Of a DNA stretch of 64,000 bases, positions 12,512-23,819 are shown one piece after another (position 1 is the first letter of the stretch; each line of letters begins with the position of its first letter). The position numbers and the translations under genes are program-made. The notes beneath the pieces were generated by a model. That model saw only the letters and a list, made by a program, of their open reading frames with translations. It was not told where the DNA came from and did no database searches. The stretch covers positions 58,798,119 to 58,862,118 of the forward strand of contig CM043952.1 of the NCBI GenBank assembly GCA_014529385.2, in the 5' to 3' direction. The DNA comes from Adiantum capillus-veneris (taxonomy: Eukaryota > Streptophyta > Polypodiopsida > Polypodiales > Pteridaceae).

Positions 12512-15259
12512 TCAAGATTTTCTCCTAACCTCCTTGGCAAGACTTGAATTTCGCGCTCGCTCTATGGCATGACATCTCCCCAAAGAACAACGAAAGAACC
12601 AATCAAACATCTCCTTCATGTAGTTGGATCTCGTAGTTCCACCACCGTGACGTGTATTTTTAAAGTAAACACCTTTGGCTTGATAATGTGATTTTTCCAT
12701 TCCGTGAGTGCTCCACATGTCTAATGAACCATATTTTGACATAAAGAATGCTCCATGCGCATACAAAATATGCTGCATCAAGAAAAAATGCTTAGATCAA
12801 ATAAATGTTTATGTATAGCATCAAAATTTGAACTCAACAAAGTAACTTACCATGCAGTGTGTGATATTACTCTCTCCCTACGCTTGCACAAATGCTTTAG
12901 TGAAATTCAAAATGTGATCTTTGAACAAATTTTGTTGCTCGCTCGTGGTTTGGGGTTTCCACACGATTTGAAGCACTAACTCCAAGTGGTGCCACACTTG
13001 CCTACGCAAATTTACAAGTACGGGATTTGAATCTTGATTGGTCGTACACTTGCAAAGCGCTTTCCATAGCTCCCATGGAGCATCCTCCTCACCCCTCTCC
13101 TTTCGCATCTCTGGTTTCTTGAAAAACCTACGTGCTTTCACACCATTCATAGATACTTTTTGTGGCACCTCATGCATATTTTCCACCTCACCGATGATAG
13201 AAACATTGCCACCATGACATCCAATCGAATTTAGAATTGCTTCAACTATTCCAATGGCTTCCATAGATCTGGAAAGTGGTTTCATTGTGAAAGCGTACTC
13301 TATGTGAAGCTTTAACAAGCGATCAAATATACGCATAAAGGCATGCAAAGTGCAAAAGTGTACATTTGTAAGTGGAAAATTGATAATGGGATGCCATGTT
13401 TTATCTTTTGTCGACCGATTGGGGACCTCCATGATAGGACACTTCAACACCGATCACACCCAATCCCTTGCATCATCATCCATTGACCCTGTTGCCTGAC
13501 TTCCCTTGACACTTTTCTTTGAAGACATGGAGCCATGAGTACTCTCCTTGTCTCCTTGTACACAATATGGACAAGGAAGAAGTGATGAATCACCTTGTTT
13601 ACACCCAAGTATACATTTGATTGTTTTTAGATCACCTCCTAAGTGCTACTCAACATCAAATGTACCTACTCCATCTACTTCTAACTTTTCTCCCTCTAGT
13701 TGTGCCTTAATAACCTCTGTGATCCACGGGATCATAGAGAAGACCCATGCCAACACCTCATGAGTCTCTTTCGAAACTTCAAAATCTCCTAACCACCATA
13801 TTTATTTTTCCAATTGTACACTAAATGATGGTTTCTGAGAATGATCACCGATAGCATCGACTTTTGCAAAAAACATTACCTCATTCATAAGTGTCACACT
13901 CATACATTCCAATCTCCGTCCTTTGACAATTTGACATTCATCTAGCTTCAGAATAAATATGAGCTTCTCTCCAAGTACTGAAACAACACAGGAATTGAAT
14001 TGTTATACTAAATGATATTCAATACAAATAAAAAATGACATTACATTTTGTATTACCTTGTGGAGACAAAGCATAAAATTTAACCATAGCTTGTTGTAGT
14101 TGTTTCAAGTCAACAAAAATATTGTTGAATTTATGATAACTAAAAGACTTTTCCCCATTAGGAATAGTATTGCCTCCCTTTATATTACCACGTGACTTGA
14201 CACTCATGGAAGAGTACATCATGGATCCTTCAATGTGTTTGTAATCGCCAAGGGATTCCCGAACGAGATCATTGTTTGCTGTTTTTGCAAGTCAGACCCT
14301 ATGTGGAATAGGAAATAAATTCTCGGTGATGCCTTGCTCTCGTAATGCATCTTTCATCGATCCATGAAGTGCATGGTATGCATTTGTGCTGATCCCAACC
14401 TCATCACAAGCTCTCTGGACATCATCCTCAGACATAAGGTTAGAGATCTTTTTTAGGATCTCCTTTGTGATGGCATCTTTCATGTGTTTGGCCTTTTCAC
14501 AACCTATGATGTAAAGTATATCTTCCTTTGAGATGTATCCTAGGAGAAGATTGCAACGGTCCTCTTGTCTAAAACTTCCACACATCTTGTATATATGTCC
14601 TATTTCAAAAGGTGAACCAAGTTACAAATTGATGGAAATTATTTGAGAGTTATGAACACCGTGAATTAAAAAAAATACCTGGTTGCCGTGATCCGCTTCT
14701 TACGTGCCCCTCCATTAGAGGCTAAGTTTTCAATGGAAGAGAACTCCCTCTTACGCTCACACATGCCAAATGGAGTGGCTTTTAGGTGCATCATTGCAAT
14801 CTGTAGCTTAGTTACCTCTGTTTCTGTAGCTTTCATCTTCTCTTTAAGATCTTTGAGTTGTTTCTCTATGGAATGTAGTTGTTGTTGGAGATTTGTGGAA
14901 TGAATGTGTAACACTTGACATTGTTGTCGGAAATATGCCGACGCACCTGTGTGATTGGAGTCCAATCTCTTACAATACCCAAGAAGACCACGTTCTCCTT
15001 CTCCCACATATTTGATTAAGCTTGGGAGTGTACGGAATGTCGGATGACAACCCACGAGCGGATCTTTTGGATACAACCCTCCATCAAGCCACAAGTCAAC
15101 ATTGGTTTCTCCTTGAAACCGTCGTAAGGATGCCGGTTGAGATGCTTTCTCGTCATTTTTTTTAATGGGACCAAATTCGATCGGTAGACGCAGACTGACA
15201 TTAGTTGACCTAGTAGATGATGGCGCAGGTGATTCATTGGTTATGTCGCGAAGAGACAT
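12512..15259 (-). pseudogene. Transposase-like gene, copy A, four exons with stops
   Basis: Minus-strand exons can be traced by alignment to copy B: 15259-14679 (donor AG|GTATTT), about 14600-14057 (donor AAG|GTAATA), 13977-about 12852 (after a TTTCAG acceptor, ending at a GTAAGT donor) and 12777-12512. Exon 1 has a conserved VDLWLDG..Y segment and a coiled coil. Exon 3 has LGGDLKTIKC.LGCKQG followed by CPYC, then NVHFCTLHAFMRIFDRLLKL. Exon 4 has AHGAFFM, then GMEKSHY and KNTRHGGG. Paired Cys after an LGGDLK motif, an LH motif and a late H-rich block recall RNase-H-fold transposases of the CMC/KDZ type; this is from memory and unverified. In-frame stops occur near 14296, 13800, 13651, 13452 and 12890. 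Confidence 0.7.
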
Positions 15260-15480
15260 GGTGAAAAGTTATGATGGGGAAAAAGATTGATAAGATATAC
15301 TTTTTGGGATAAACATACAATTTTTGGGATAAAAAGACTTAAAAATATATTTTTTCATATATAGGTTGAATTTTTGAGCTCAAAGGAGGGAAATTTTTAA
15401 ATTTTAAAAATTTCAATTTTTTAGGCTTTATTAGATGGACGTTTTGATGATGTGGCATTATCTATTTATTCTTGTTTTTA

Positions 15481-15905
15481 ATGTAGAGAGAGACCCAAGG
15501 AATTTTAGATTTGGAGCTTATAAAAGTTAGATTCTTCTAAAAAAATACTGTTTTATATATATATATATATATAGGGTCCTTTTTAAAGCTTAAAAGATCC
15601 ATTTTGAATATTTTATTAAAAAAACATTTTTTGGGGTGAATTGATGCACGAGCTGAAAAGTGAAAGATGTCATAACTACTTACTCTCTTTGAGGAATTAA
15701 TGTAGAGAGGGACCCAAGGAATTTTAGATTTGGAGCTTATAAAAGCTAAATTCTTCTAAAAAAATACTGTTTTATATATATATATAGGGACCTTTTGAAA
15801 GCTTAAAAGATCCATTTTGAAGATTTTATAAAAAATTATTTTTTTTGGGGTGAATTGATGCACGAACTGAAAAGTGGATTTTGTCATAACTACTGACTCT
15901 CTTTG
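15481..15905. repeat. 219-bp tandem duplication upstream of copy A gene
   Basis: Two units, 15481-15699 and 15700-15905, are nearly identical. Each contains GGAGCTTATAAAAG, a T/A-rich (TA)n tract and GGTGAATTGATGCACGA. Copy B has one shorter, diverged counterpart region, which explains why copy A has a longer interval between terminus and gene. On the minus strand this is the promoter-proximal region of the transposase-like gene. Confidence 0.9.
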
Positions 15906-16093
15906 TTTGGTGATAGGTAGAGAGAGAATGGTTCTTCTCTCTACTTTTACTCCTCTCTCTCTTTTTACTCCCCTCTCTCTCCTACTTTATCCCCCCTCTT
16001 CCTCCACTTTACCACCCTCATTCCCTACTTTCCTCCCCTCTCCTATCTAGAGAGAAGTTAGAGAGAGAGAGCTACAAAAGTAGTCCTATTTAT

Positions 16094-16189
16094 TGTCTTT
16101 GTTCCCTCCATCCCCTACAAAATTAGCTTTAATCCCTTAAAATTAGGAATCCTTACATGGCTCCAAGGGGGTCCAATTTTTTCCTAATG
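16094..16189 (-). repeat. Right terminal region of transposon copy A
   Basis: On the plus strand it reads from TGTCTTTGTTCCCTCCATCC through TTAGCTTTAATCCC and TTAGGAATCCTTACA to TTTCCTAATG. It aligns with 36439-36535 at the right end of copy B. Confidence 0.75.
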
Positions 16190-16215
16190 ATGTAAGAAGA
16201 GGAGCCTCAACATTG

Positions 16216-16535
16216 TGGGGATCAGACCCTCAAGGTATATCTGACCATACCAAGTGAAGCGGTGGGAAACAGTCTCAATTAAGAAGAGGTTATAAACAAT
16301 ACTAAAGACTCTAGAAACACCAGGAGAGAGTGAGGGTGCTAATGGAAAAACCCACTACCGACCCCTCGGATTTCACCCATGTGCTAATGGCTGCCTAAGA
16401 GGGCTCCCCCATAGGCCCCTTAAAGGTTCCTTTGAATTTCCAACAAGGTGCCCCATACCCTTATCCCATTTTTTGATGGCCATTACACAAACGGTGGAGT
16501 AAACCAAAACTATTTTGTTGGAGGTTCTTCAACAA
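16216..16535 (-). repeat. Copia LTR, minus orientation
   Basis: A 320-bp block reads TGTGGGG...TTCAACA on the plus strand. It is followed at 16536 by ATCCCCCCACGTTAGAGG, which on the minus strand is a G-rich polypurine tract (ACGTGGGGGGAT) directly before an LTR start TGTTGAAGAACC. That makes it the 3' LTR of a minus-strand element. The internal region to the right is not recognisable. Confidence 0.5.
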
Positions 16536-16549
16536 TCCCCCCACGTTAG

Positions 16550-18009
16550 AGGTTCACCATTTAAATCGGCGTCAAACAATTAGCAAAGGAACGTGCATGG
16601 CTGCCAGCGTGCACTCAGTCTTGCTTTGTGCCGTAGTGGAACACAACCTGGGAGGCAAGATGCAATGAGCAACGTAACACAATAAAGGAGGCCATTTTTC
16701 CATTGCAACAATGCATACTACAACTATGTCGTAGGTGATCTCATGATCGGCATTGGATGCACATAAGTATTTGTATCATTGCATTGGCTTGGTGATAAGG
16801 AGATTGTGGGCGAGAGGTGGACGACCCAACACATGGTCTTTAACTGGTAGCCTACGGGAGAAATTGGATCTACGGGGCACCTTGAGTAGCTTGAAGGACC
16901 CTCCAATGGGTAAAGGCACCCCCATACATAAGACCGTCTAAAGGGTTCATTGGGGAGCCCTCTAACCCTCAAACCAACAAACTACAATGACAGTGACAAG
17001 CAATAGCCATCATGTCTACAAAAATGGGGAAGTGTATGTTGATCAGTAGAGAGCCAACACCAACATGCAATGACTAAAGGAACCGAGGCCATGCAATGAC
17101 TACCTACTCTTGCATTCAACCACCCACTTTCTCTCATCACTTGTGCAAGACACAATCAACTGCCCAAGGGGGCACCCACATTTTTTGAAATTTTCATTGT
17201 AGACTTGATTCTTTTTTTCCTCTCAAAGTAGTGATTAGCGAGATAAGACATGTTAGGGTGCAATGTCTTCATTGACGATGAGTGAGACTCATCAAAAGGA
17301 CTTTGGAATCACATTGGAGATCAAAAAGGAAAAAGCACATTATGTAATGCTATGTGTATAGGAACGTTGTCATGTTTTGATCTAAACATTGGATGTCAAA
17401 AAGGAAAAAGCACGTTTATGTCTTGCTATGTATACATGAATGATGTCATGTTTTCATCTAAACCTTTCTAAGTGGATGTGCCAATTTTGGGTTATAAGTA
17501 TTTTGTAGATGGATTTGATTAAGATTTGAAATCCTCATCTGAGGTGCCTTGAAGGGTTATGCCGTTTTTGTGATATGCTCCATGTACAAAGGGAGCTCTA
17601 TCCAAAATTTTTGATGGTATTTTTTGAAATATTACTCCATGTACAAAGAGGACTCTATCAATTTTTTTCAAAGCCAATAGTTCTTTTTTGTTCTAATGTG
17701 GTTAACATGTGAAATATTCACGTGAGGTGCCTTAAATAGTTACGGTATTTTTTTGAGATATTTCTCCATGTACATTGGGAACTATATCCAATTTTTCAAA
17801 ACTAGTATGTATGTTTTGCTTGGGCATCGGACTTTGTCTTTTCACCGTCAGTGTCCGTTCTTGTGGCTCTTTGCCTTGTTTGTTTAACCTCTGGTTTTGG
17901 TCTTGTGGATGGTCCGACCACCGGTTTTGCTGCTCTTTTAGATTTGTGGATCAAATCTATTTGCGCTTTGCAGGTGGTAAATAATCAATCACCCCCAATG
18001 CCTGGTAAG
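16550..18009. other. No gene recognised
   Basis: Low-complexity AT-rich sequence with one local duplication near 17330-17460 (CATTGGA..TCAAAAAGGAAAAAGCAC twice). It may be decayed interior of the copia element whose LTR is at 16216. Confidence 0.5.
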
Positions 18010-18687
18010 CTATTCGCGTAGCACTAGTCCAACATTCGTGTAGGATTTGCTCTTTTGGATCCCCTTAAGATTTGCTTCAACAATGTTGTCGAGGAGGTAA
18101 TTTCCAAAGTCGCAGCTGACCACTCTTCTTCCTGCTAAACCCGTTGCCATTACTATTTCCATGTGTAATAGCGATTCTGTGTATCTTGGTGGCTTCTGTA
18201 CTTTGAAGTGTTGTGTATGAGGCAAAATGGCAATTCGGTTTTTGAGTAGATCAAGTCTTGATATGCTAGTTGGTGTCCTCTTTGCTTTAGAAAAGGCTTT
18301 GTCGTTGTCTATTGCTTTTGTTTTTTGCAATAGATTGTGGTCCCTTGTTGCAGATGGAGGGCTTCATTGATTATTTTTGTTGTGATCTTAACCTTGACTT
18401 TTGCTCCATCTTTGTTAGCTAGGGTGGCTTCCCCATTGTACTGAATCGAGCTTATGAGTTTATGAGCGGCTCTTCTGAAGTTTGTTCCCCATGGCGGTAA
18501 TCGTAGAAAGCTGTCCAACTATAGGAACCTGCCGCCTACTTGCACTTCTAGATTTTGGTGTAGTGTCCACCATTCCCTTGGAAAGATGGTGGTTTTGACT
18601 ATCTCTCCGTCCGCTGCCTGAAATCTTCCAATGAATATATTGGTGGGTATTGCTTCCAGCACCTGTTCTGTGACATGGGCTTCTCAT
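18010..18687 (-). pseudogene. Broken ORF of a repeat-derived protein
   Basis: Three overlapping minus-strand reading pieces join into one decayed frame. From N to C they show RLPPWGTNFRRAAHKLISSI, then KVKITTKIINEALHLQQG, then AQHF-like HTQHFKVQKPPRYTE and LLDNIVEANLKG. The last part reads like a conserved core, but I do not recognise the family and assign no function. Stops and frame changes separate the parts. It lies immediately left of the palindrome repeats and could belong to the same decayed element. Confidence 0.4.
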
Positions 18688-18949
18688 TTGAGGATATATC
18701 TGTTATCTCATATGGTGTTGCTTCCCACTCCCTTTGTGCTTTTCTTGAGGCATTTTGTGGTCAATTTTAGATTTGAAGCAGGGTTTAGTAATTGATCAAA
18801 ACTGAGGGAAAGTTGAAGAAAATGCAAACTTTGACCATAAAATGAAAAATAAGCATAACTTTGTCAAAACTACCCCAAATTTGACCAAATTTCACCAGTG
18901 CATCTGGGATTACTATAGGCACAAGGGCATAGGGTAACATATGAATTAT

Positions 18950-20205
18950 GGAAAAAAGGTACATGGATCGCGATCCATGTTGGGAAGCATTTTGAAAAAT
19001 CCAACTAGAGGAGGTTGTTCCTAGGCATGTGGAGATGCTACTATGCAAAGTTCTCTGAATTTAGGGTTTGAGGAACATGGATCGTGATCCATGTTGGGCA
19101 ACATATTGAAGATCTGATGATACCATCTGGTAGGGTTCATCAAGATGGTGCCCTAGTCCAAGAATTTTGGGATTTGGATCATTGATTTGTTACCTAGGCT
19201 AATTTTAAAAATCTTCTTCAAACTTAGAGAAATTTGGCATTTTGATGTGGATTTTGGAATCCAAATGGCTTGAAACTTCATGGATTGGCTTTTTTGAACA
19301 TAATGGGCCAGATGGTATGGATTTTCCTTTGGTTGGGAAAAAAGGTACATGGATCGCGATCCATGTTGGGAAGGATTTTGATATAGCCTCTTGCACACAT
19401 GTTCCTACAGGTCTTCCTAGCACACTGGTTAAATATTTTCAAATTTTACATGTTTTTCCCTAGTTTACTCAATTTCCCAGTTTATGGCCATGTTTTTTTT
19501 TTCTTGACCATATTGGTTTTTTGGAACCACTTTTGGGCACATCCTTTGACTGATATCTGTTGTTGCCTTGATTATAGATGATTTATTTTTGAAAAGCACT
19601 ACCTTGCCTAGCTCCCCACCAATTTTGCACCAAAATGTGAATGCGTCTGAGGAGGAAAATTGGTCCATGAAAATTGCACCACTTTGTAGGTAACTTTGTG
19701 CTCAATTTTGATCCTAAATACACCTTTAAGTTACCTCTCCTTGATGATGGTCGTTTATTTCCTTCCGGACTCCTTTATGTTTCAGTTGACTTTGAAATAA
19801 AGTTTCTAAGAAGTTTTCAATTGTTGCTCTAGCCACTTAAAAAGATTCACACTCCTCTCCTAGCCCTTGTCCATGAGTTTTTTCTTGAAACATACAATTT
19901 TTCCTTTGATTATCGCCAAAAGACCATTTGCAAACTGAAGGCATCAAACCATGAGGGTTTGATGATTTTAAGAGCATTTTTTGTGATCATTTCTGCAGCA
20001 CCAGTCATATTTTTGCATCCCCCAGGCACTGAACCACTCTTGCCCTGATTTTGGCAAAAAGGTACATGGATCATGATCCATGTTGGGAAGCCTTTTGCAA
20101 TTCCAGCCAGGGGAGGTTGTTCCTAGCCACACGTGAATGCTATTGTACAAATTTTTCTGAATTTAGGGTTTGAGGAACATGGATAGTGATCCATGTTCCA
20201 CCACC
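18950..20205. repeat. Repeat field with 20-bp GATC palindromes
   Basis: The perfect palindrome ACATGGATCGCGATCCATGT occurs at 18961-18980 and 19347-19366. One- or two-base variants occur at 19075-19094, 20064-20083 and 20177-20196. Palindromes 18961/19075 and 20064/20177 are spaced 114 and 113 bp apart inside similar units (GGAGGTTGTTCCTAG..., GAATTTAGGGTTTGAGGA). Units are partly open on the minus strand, giving a repeated HGSRSMYLF-type peptide. Confidence 0.85.
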
Positions 20206-20500
20206 TTTGAAACGATTTTTGTTCTGTCTAATTCTTCCAGTTATCAGGGGTCTATTGATGAAAAGTTTTTGGTGCTGGATGAGTTTTGAAGTCCCCCATT
20301 ATCCATGAAAGTTTGCAGATTTGGTGACTTCGATTTGCTCTTATCTATTGTTTTGGGAATGTTGATGCAGTATGGGGCATACATACATGTTTTTGTATGG
20401 TTAATGATCATATATGTCAAATCCGCTGTAGTAAGAGTTATCGAGGTAGTCACAGCAGGCATAAACAAAGCGAAAAACCCTATGCTTTTGTGGCTCTCAC

Positions 20501-20530
20501 TCTCTCTCACTCTCTCTCTCTCTCTCTCTG
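20501..20530. repeat. (CT)n microsatellite
   Basis: Short CT tract with one AC interruption. Confidence 0.9.
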
Positions 20531-20539
20531 AGTGCAAAT

Positions 20540-21465
20540 GAGCTTATGTTACCCCATTTGGCTATATGTTCCTAGTCTACTCGGAATGCCCCATCTATAC
20601 TTACCTCCATTGAGCATATCTTGCTGTTCATATCACCTGTAGTTTGAACCGTTGTTTATTCTGATATTTGATCGACAAATGGCCTTCAATCTGTATTTTG
20701 ATCCTTTAAAAGTTGGCTCAAAATTTATCGTGTGCCAAACCTTTCCATATTTTCCATGTTTGAAGCCCTTGCTTTGAAGTTTTGGTGTTTGCTTTCAAAA
20801 GTCAATTCCAACTTTCTTGGCTCAACTCATCAAATTTTTGTTGATTATCTGTTGTTTTTAGCTTTTTAGTAAAGAAAAATTACTTACAATTATTATTAGT
20901 TGGCCAAAAATTAGCCAAAATTAGTGTAATCTCTCATACATACATATTCTTAACCTGGTATTTAGATGGTGTCAATATGGCTCATGATTATGCTGGCTAA
21001 GGGTTTATAAGGCTTTGAAAAGCTTGTTGAAGAAAAAGAAAAGAAAAAAGAATGATGAGAACATATAAAAAATGATGATCTTGCTGCATCTCCCCCCCTT
21101 CCTAGAGTGAGTTGTCCCAGACGAACATGTGTCAGAGTGCATGGGAACGAAGTATGTGTTTATGCATAGCCGTATATTGTGGCTCTATGATGCAAATTGA
21201 GGATGTGCATGTGGTAACAAAATGCTATGCAAGAGATGGGTTCTGAAAAACCACTTGACTTGTTTTTCTTGTCGATGTTGGGATTGGATTGGCCTAGGTT
21301 GCTTGACAAAAGCCTTGGTCGGTTTGTCGAGGTCGGATTTATGTTGATGCCTCGTGGAGGGGGGCTTGCATTGTTTTTTCCTTTTAGTATGTATAATTCC
21401 TTTGGATTGGTTTGCATGATGGAAATTTTAACCCAGATTTTGCTGACCTCCCTTGACGAACATCT
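20540..21465. other. No gene recognised
   Basis: AT-rich spacer inside the decayed minus-strand gypsy region. No motif was recognised. Confidence 0.5.
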
Positions 21466-21888
21466 CTAGATTGGAGCAGGTGGTGAGTGGAGAGGTTCCC
21501 ATACATGGTTTGATTGTACAAATGGTGTGGCAAAAGATTGGTCCTCTTGTCTGAGCTGCAAGGTATTAGCCTGCCAGTTCAGTGTGGCTTGATAAGTGTG
21601 CATCCACAGCACTCCCATAATAACTGCTTTGTTAAGATCCTTATCCTCGACCACATAAAATTGATGAGGATAAATTGTTGCATCAATTATTGGTAAATTC
21701 ACATGTCCTAGATTGTCCATTGTGTTTTTGTTTTCCACTTTGAACCCCAGCTCTGTGGTAACATCTGCAGTTACATCATAATGCGTAAATCTATGCCACC
21801 TAACCATGTATCCGTCGTTTGTATGGATGCAAATGGAATGGAATCGATACAATCGTTCTGTTGGGTGTTCTCCTAAAAGTTTGCTCAC
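21466..21888 (-). pseudogene. Gypsy protease-like fragment
   Basis: A 140-residue open frame reads NLPIIDATIYPHQFYVVED followed by VIMGVLWMHTYQATLNWQ. This matches the second half of gypsy aspartic proteases, where a hydrophobic V-I-x-G-x-x-W-L/M precedes a short strand. The catalytic DTG triad is not in this frame. It sits downstream of the integrase remnant, opposite to normal pol order. Confidence 0.5.
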
Positions 21889-21927
21889 TCTTTCTTCTTG
21901 AATATTCTAATGTTGGCTTCCTGGTGC

Positions 21928-22435
21928 CTATTTCTGAATGTCATGCGCTCGACTTCTGTGCTGATCTGCTGCATGTATTATGTCGAGTTCTTCTGATGTT
22001 AGCGAAAGAAGATATTTCTTTAATCTACAGCCACTCGTCCAATTAGGCATATCCTCACCTGCTAATGTTGCAAGCTTGATGGTGCCACTTTGTGATATAT
22101 CATGTATTATAAAAGGCCCCGTCTCTCGTTTTTTTAGTTTTTTGGAGTGTTTCTCGAGGGTATACATTAAAAACGTAATCCCCTTTTTGGAACTCCTCGC
22201 TAATCACATGTTGATCATGGAAAGCCTCCATTTGTTTTTTTTGAGCATATATCCCAACTATCGCTCTCATTCTGGTCTCATCTAATTGCTCTAATGTGTC
22301 TAGTCTCTCCGACAATTTGTGTCGCATCCATCCTAATTGTGTTGCGACTCGTAGTGTTTTAATTAAGAATTCCATGGGTAGAATTGCATTAGTCCTGAAT
22401 ACAAGGTTAAAAGGAGTCGTCCTGATGGAGGTCAT
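21928..22435 (-). pseudogene. Gypsy integrase C-terminal remnant
   Basis: Two overlapping frames, shifted near 22130, together give the C-terminal part of a gypsy integrase. They read TTPFNLVF.TNAILPMEF, then LDTLEQLDETRMRA, then FHDQHV..EEFQKGDYV. The second frame continues with GPFIIHDISQSGTIKLATL and GCRLKKYL. The TPF..V.G-like motif and the late GPF.I.......I.L pattern are typical of this domain, which binds DNA. No DDE catalytic core is present, and one frameshift breaks it. Confidence 0.7.
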
Positions 22436-23567
22436 GAATCTGCACTAGGTCATGAATCTAGTTGCTAATGTAGGCAACCTCCATCTTTTCCAGAAAGTCT
22501 TCCACATCTTCATCACTTCTTCCATGAAATTCCGGATAAGAGAAAGCCATGGCTACCCAAGTTACGATGTTTTGAGAACCCCTTTGAACACACGTGCAAG
22601 ATTTCAAAACTTTTGACTGACTCAATCCCCAGAAACTTCAGTAGAGCTTGTCTTTAGATAAGGACAAACACATGCACATCAAATGAGTTTTCATAGTTAA
22701 TCATCATCGGAATTACAATAGGCAAAGGGCATTCCAGTATCTCTCTTAATCTTCTTGGCCCGAACATAAAGACTATGCGCTGCTGGGAAAAAATCTTCCT
22801 GGACATATGAACATTTATCTGGATTCTCTGTGCTAAATGAAAAGGAGTGAATTGAGGTCTATTTTGATCATCCATTAAAGCCAATCATGCAGCTCCCAAG
22901 AAGGCACATCGGACTTATCCTCTGATTTTGCTAGAATTTTAGTAGCATAACAGCATAAATGGCTTCGAACACCAAAAACCCAGCCATCACAACTTGGAAA
23001 AATTTTGCCAGAGTTTCCCCAAAAGTAGAGCAGTAAGAACCCAAAATATAGACTATATATGTATGCATAATCTGCCAATAATAGAACTCAAGCATCAAGT
23101 AGGAATCATTAGTATATAGCCTATGGTGAGGTCATGAAAAGGGTGCTCCAGCCCCCTGTATCATTGAAAGGATCTCACATTTGAGAATCCCCCAGCTCAA
23201 TAAAACCTCACCCTATCGACCCTCTCACAAAAGCTTATGCAAATCTCGTGTAGTCAAGTCTTTGAAATGACTATCTTCCAGACCAAGTGTCAGAAATGGT
23301 TGGGATTGCCAAATAAAACCAAGTATGGCTCCACAAAGGTGTACAATGGCAATATCCACAAGTAGTGTACAATACAAAACAATGCGCTCAAATAGGTGCC
23401 AAATGATGCATACCCACGAGAACTGCAAGTGACTTCCACTGTCAGTATATCACTCTACTCCAGCTACTTGTACCTGTGTAAATCACCTGTACCTGTACCT
23501 GTAACCTGTAACCTGTAATCTTGGATCTGCAACCTGTAATCCCAAAGCTGAAGATACTCGAAGAAGA

Positions 23568-23585
23568 TCCTCTGTGGGGGCGCCA
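23568..23585 (-). other. Primer binding site-like sequence
   Basis: On the minus strand this reads TGGCGCCCCCACAGAGGA, a few bases inside the LTR edge at 23592. TGGCGCC-type primer sites are common in plant gypsy elements and differ from the initiator-Met site used by the copia elements here. Confidence 0.55.
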
Positions 23586-23591
23586 AAAGAA

Positions 23592-23648
23592 TGTGAGCGG
23601 GTTGGAAACACACACAAAGCCTCTATGATAAGCCGACACACACTCTTG

Positions 23649-23680
<32 letters not shown>

Positions 23681-23777
23681 TTATGGGGTACCACTCGGCT
23701 TACACAACCCGCCTGGCCGAGACAGGAAACACGCAAATGGAGTGAGAAGAGAGATTTCCCACTTGCCCCTTTACAAC

Positions 23778-23819
<42 letters not shown>

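Larger units (their letters stand above)
11352..16189 (-). mobile_element. DNA transposon copy A, right part only
   Basis: A minus-strand cassette holds a transposase-like pseudogene followed by an H3-like pseudogene, in the same order as copy B. The right edge at 16189 reads, on the minus strand, CATTAGGAAAAAATTGGACC. This matches the left terminus of copy C (CATTAGGAGAAAGTTGGACT) and resembles the termini of copy B. The block just inside the terminus (16094-16189) aligns with 36439-36535 of copy B. I found no left terminal repeat. Genes X and Y are also missing, so the left half was probably deleted, with the 11.0-kb hairpin or the LTR at 10.9 kb near the breakpoint. Confidence 0.75.
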
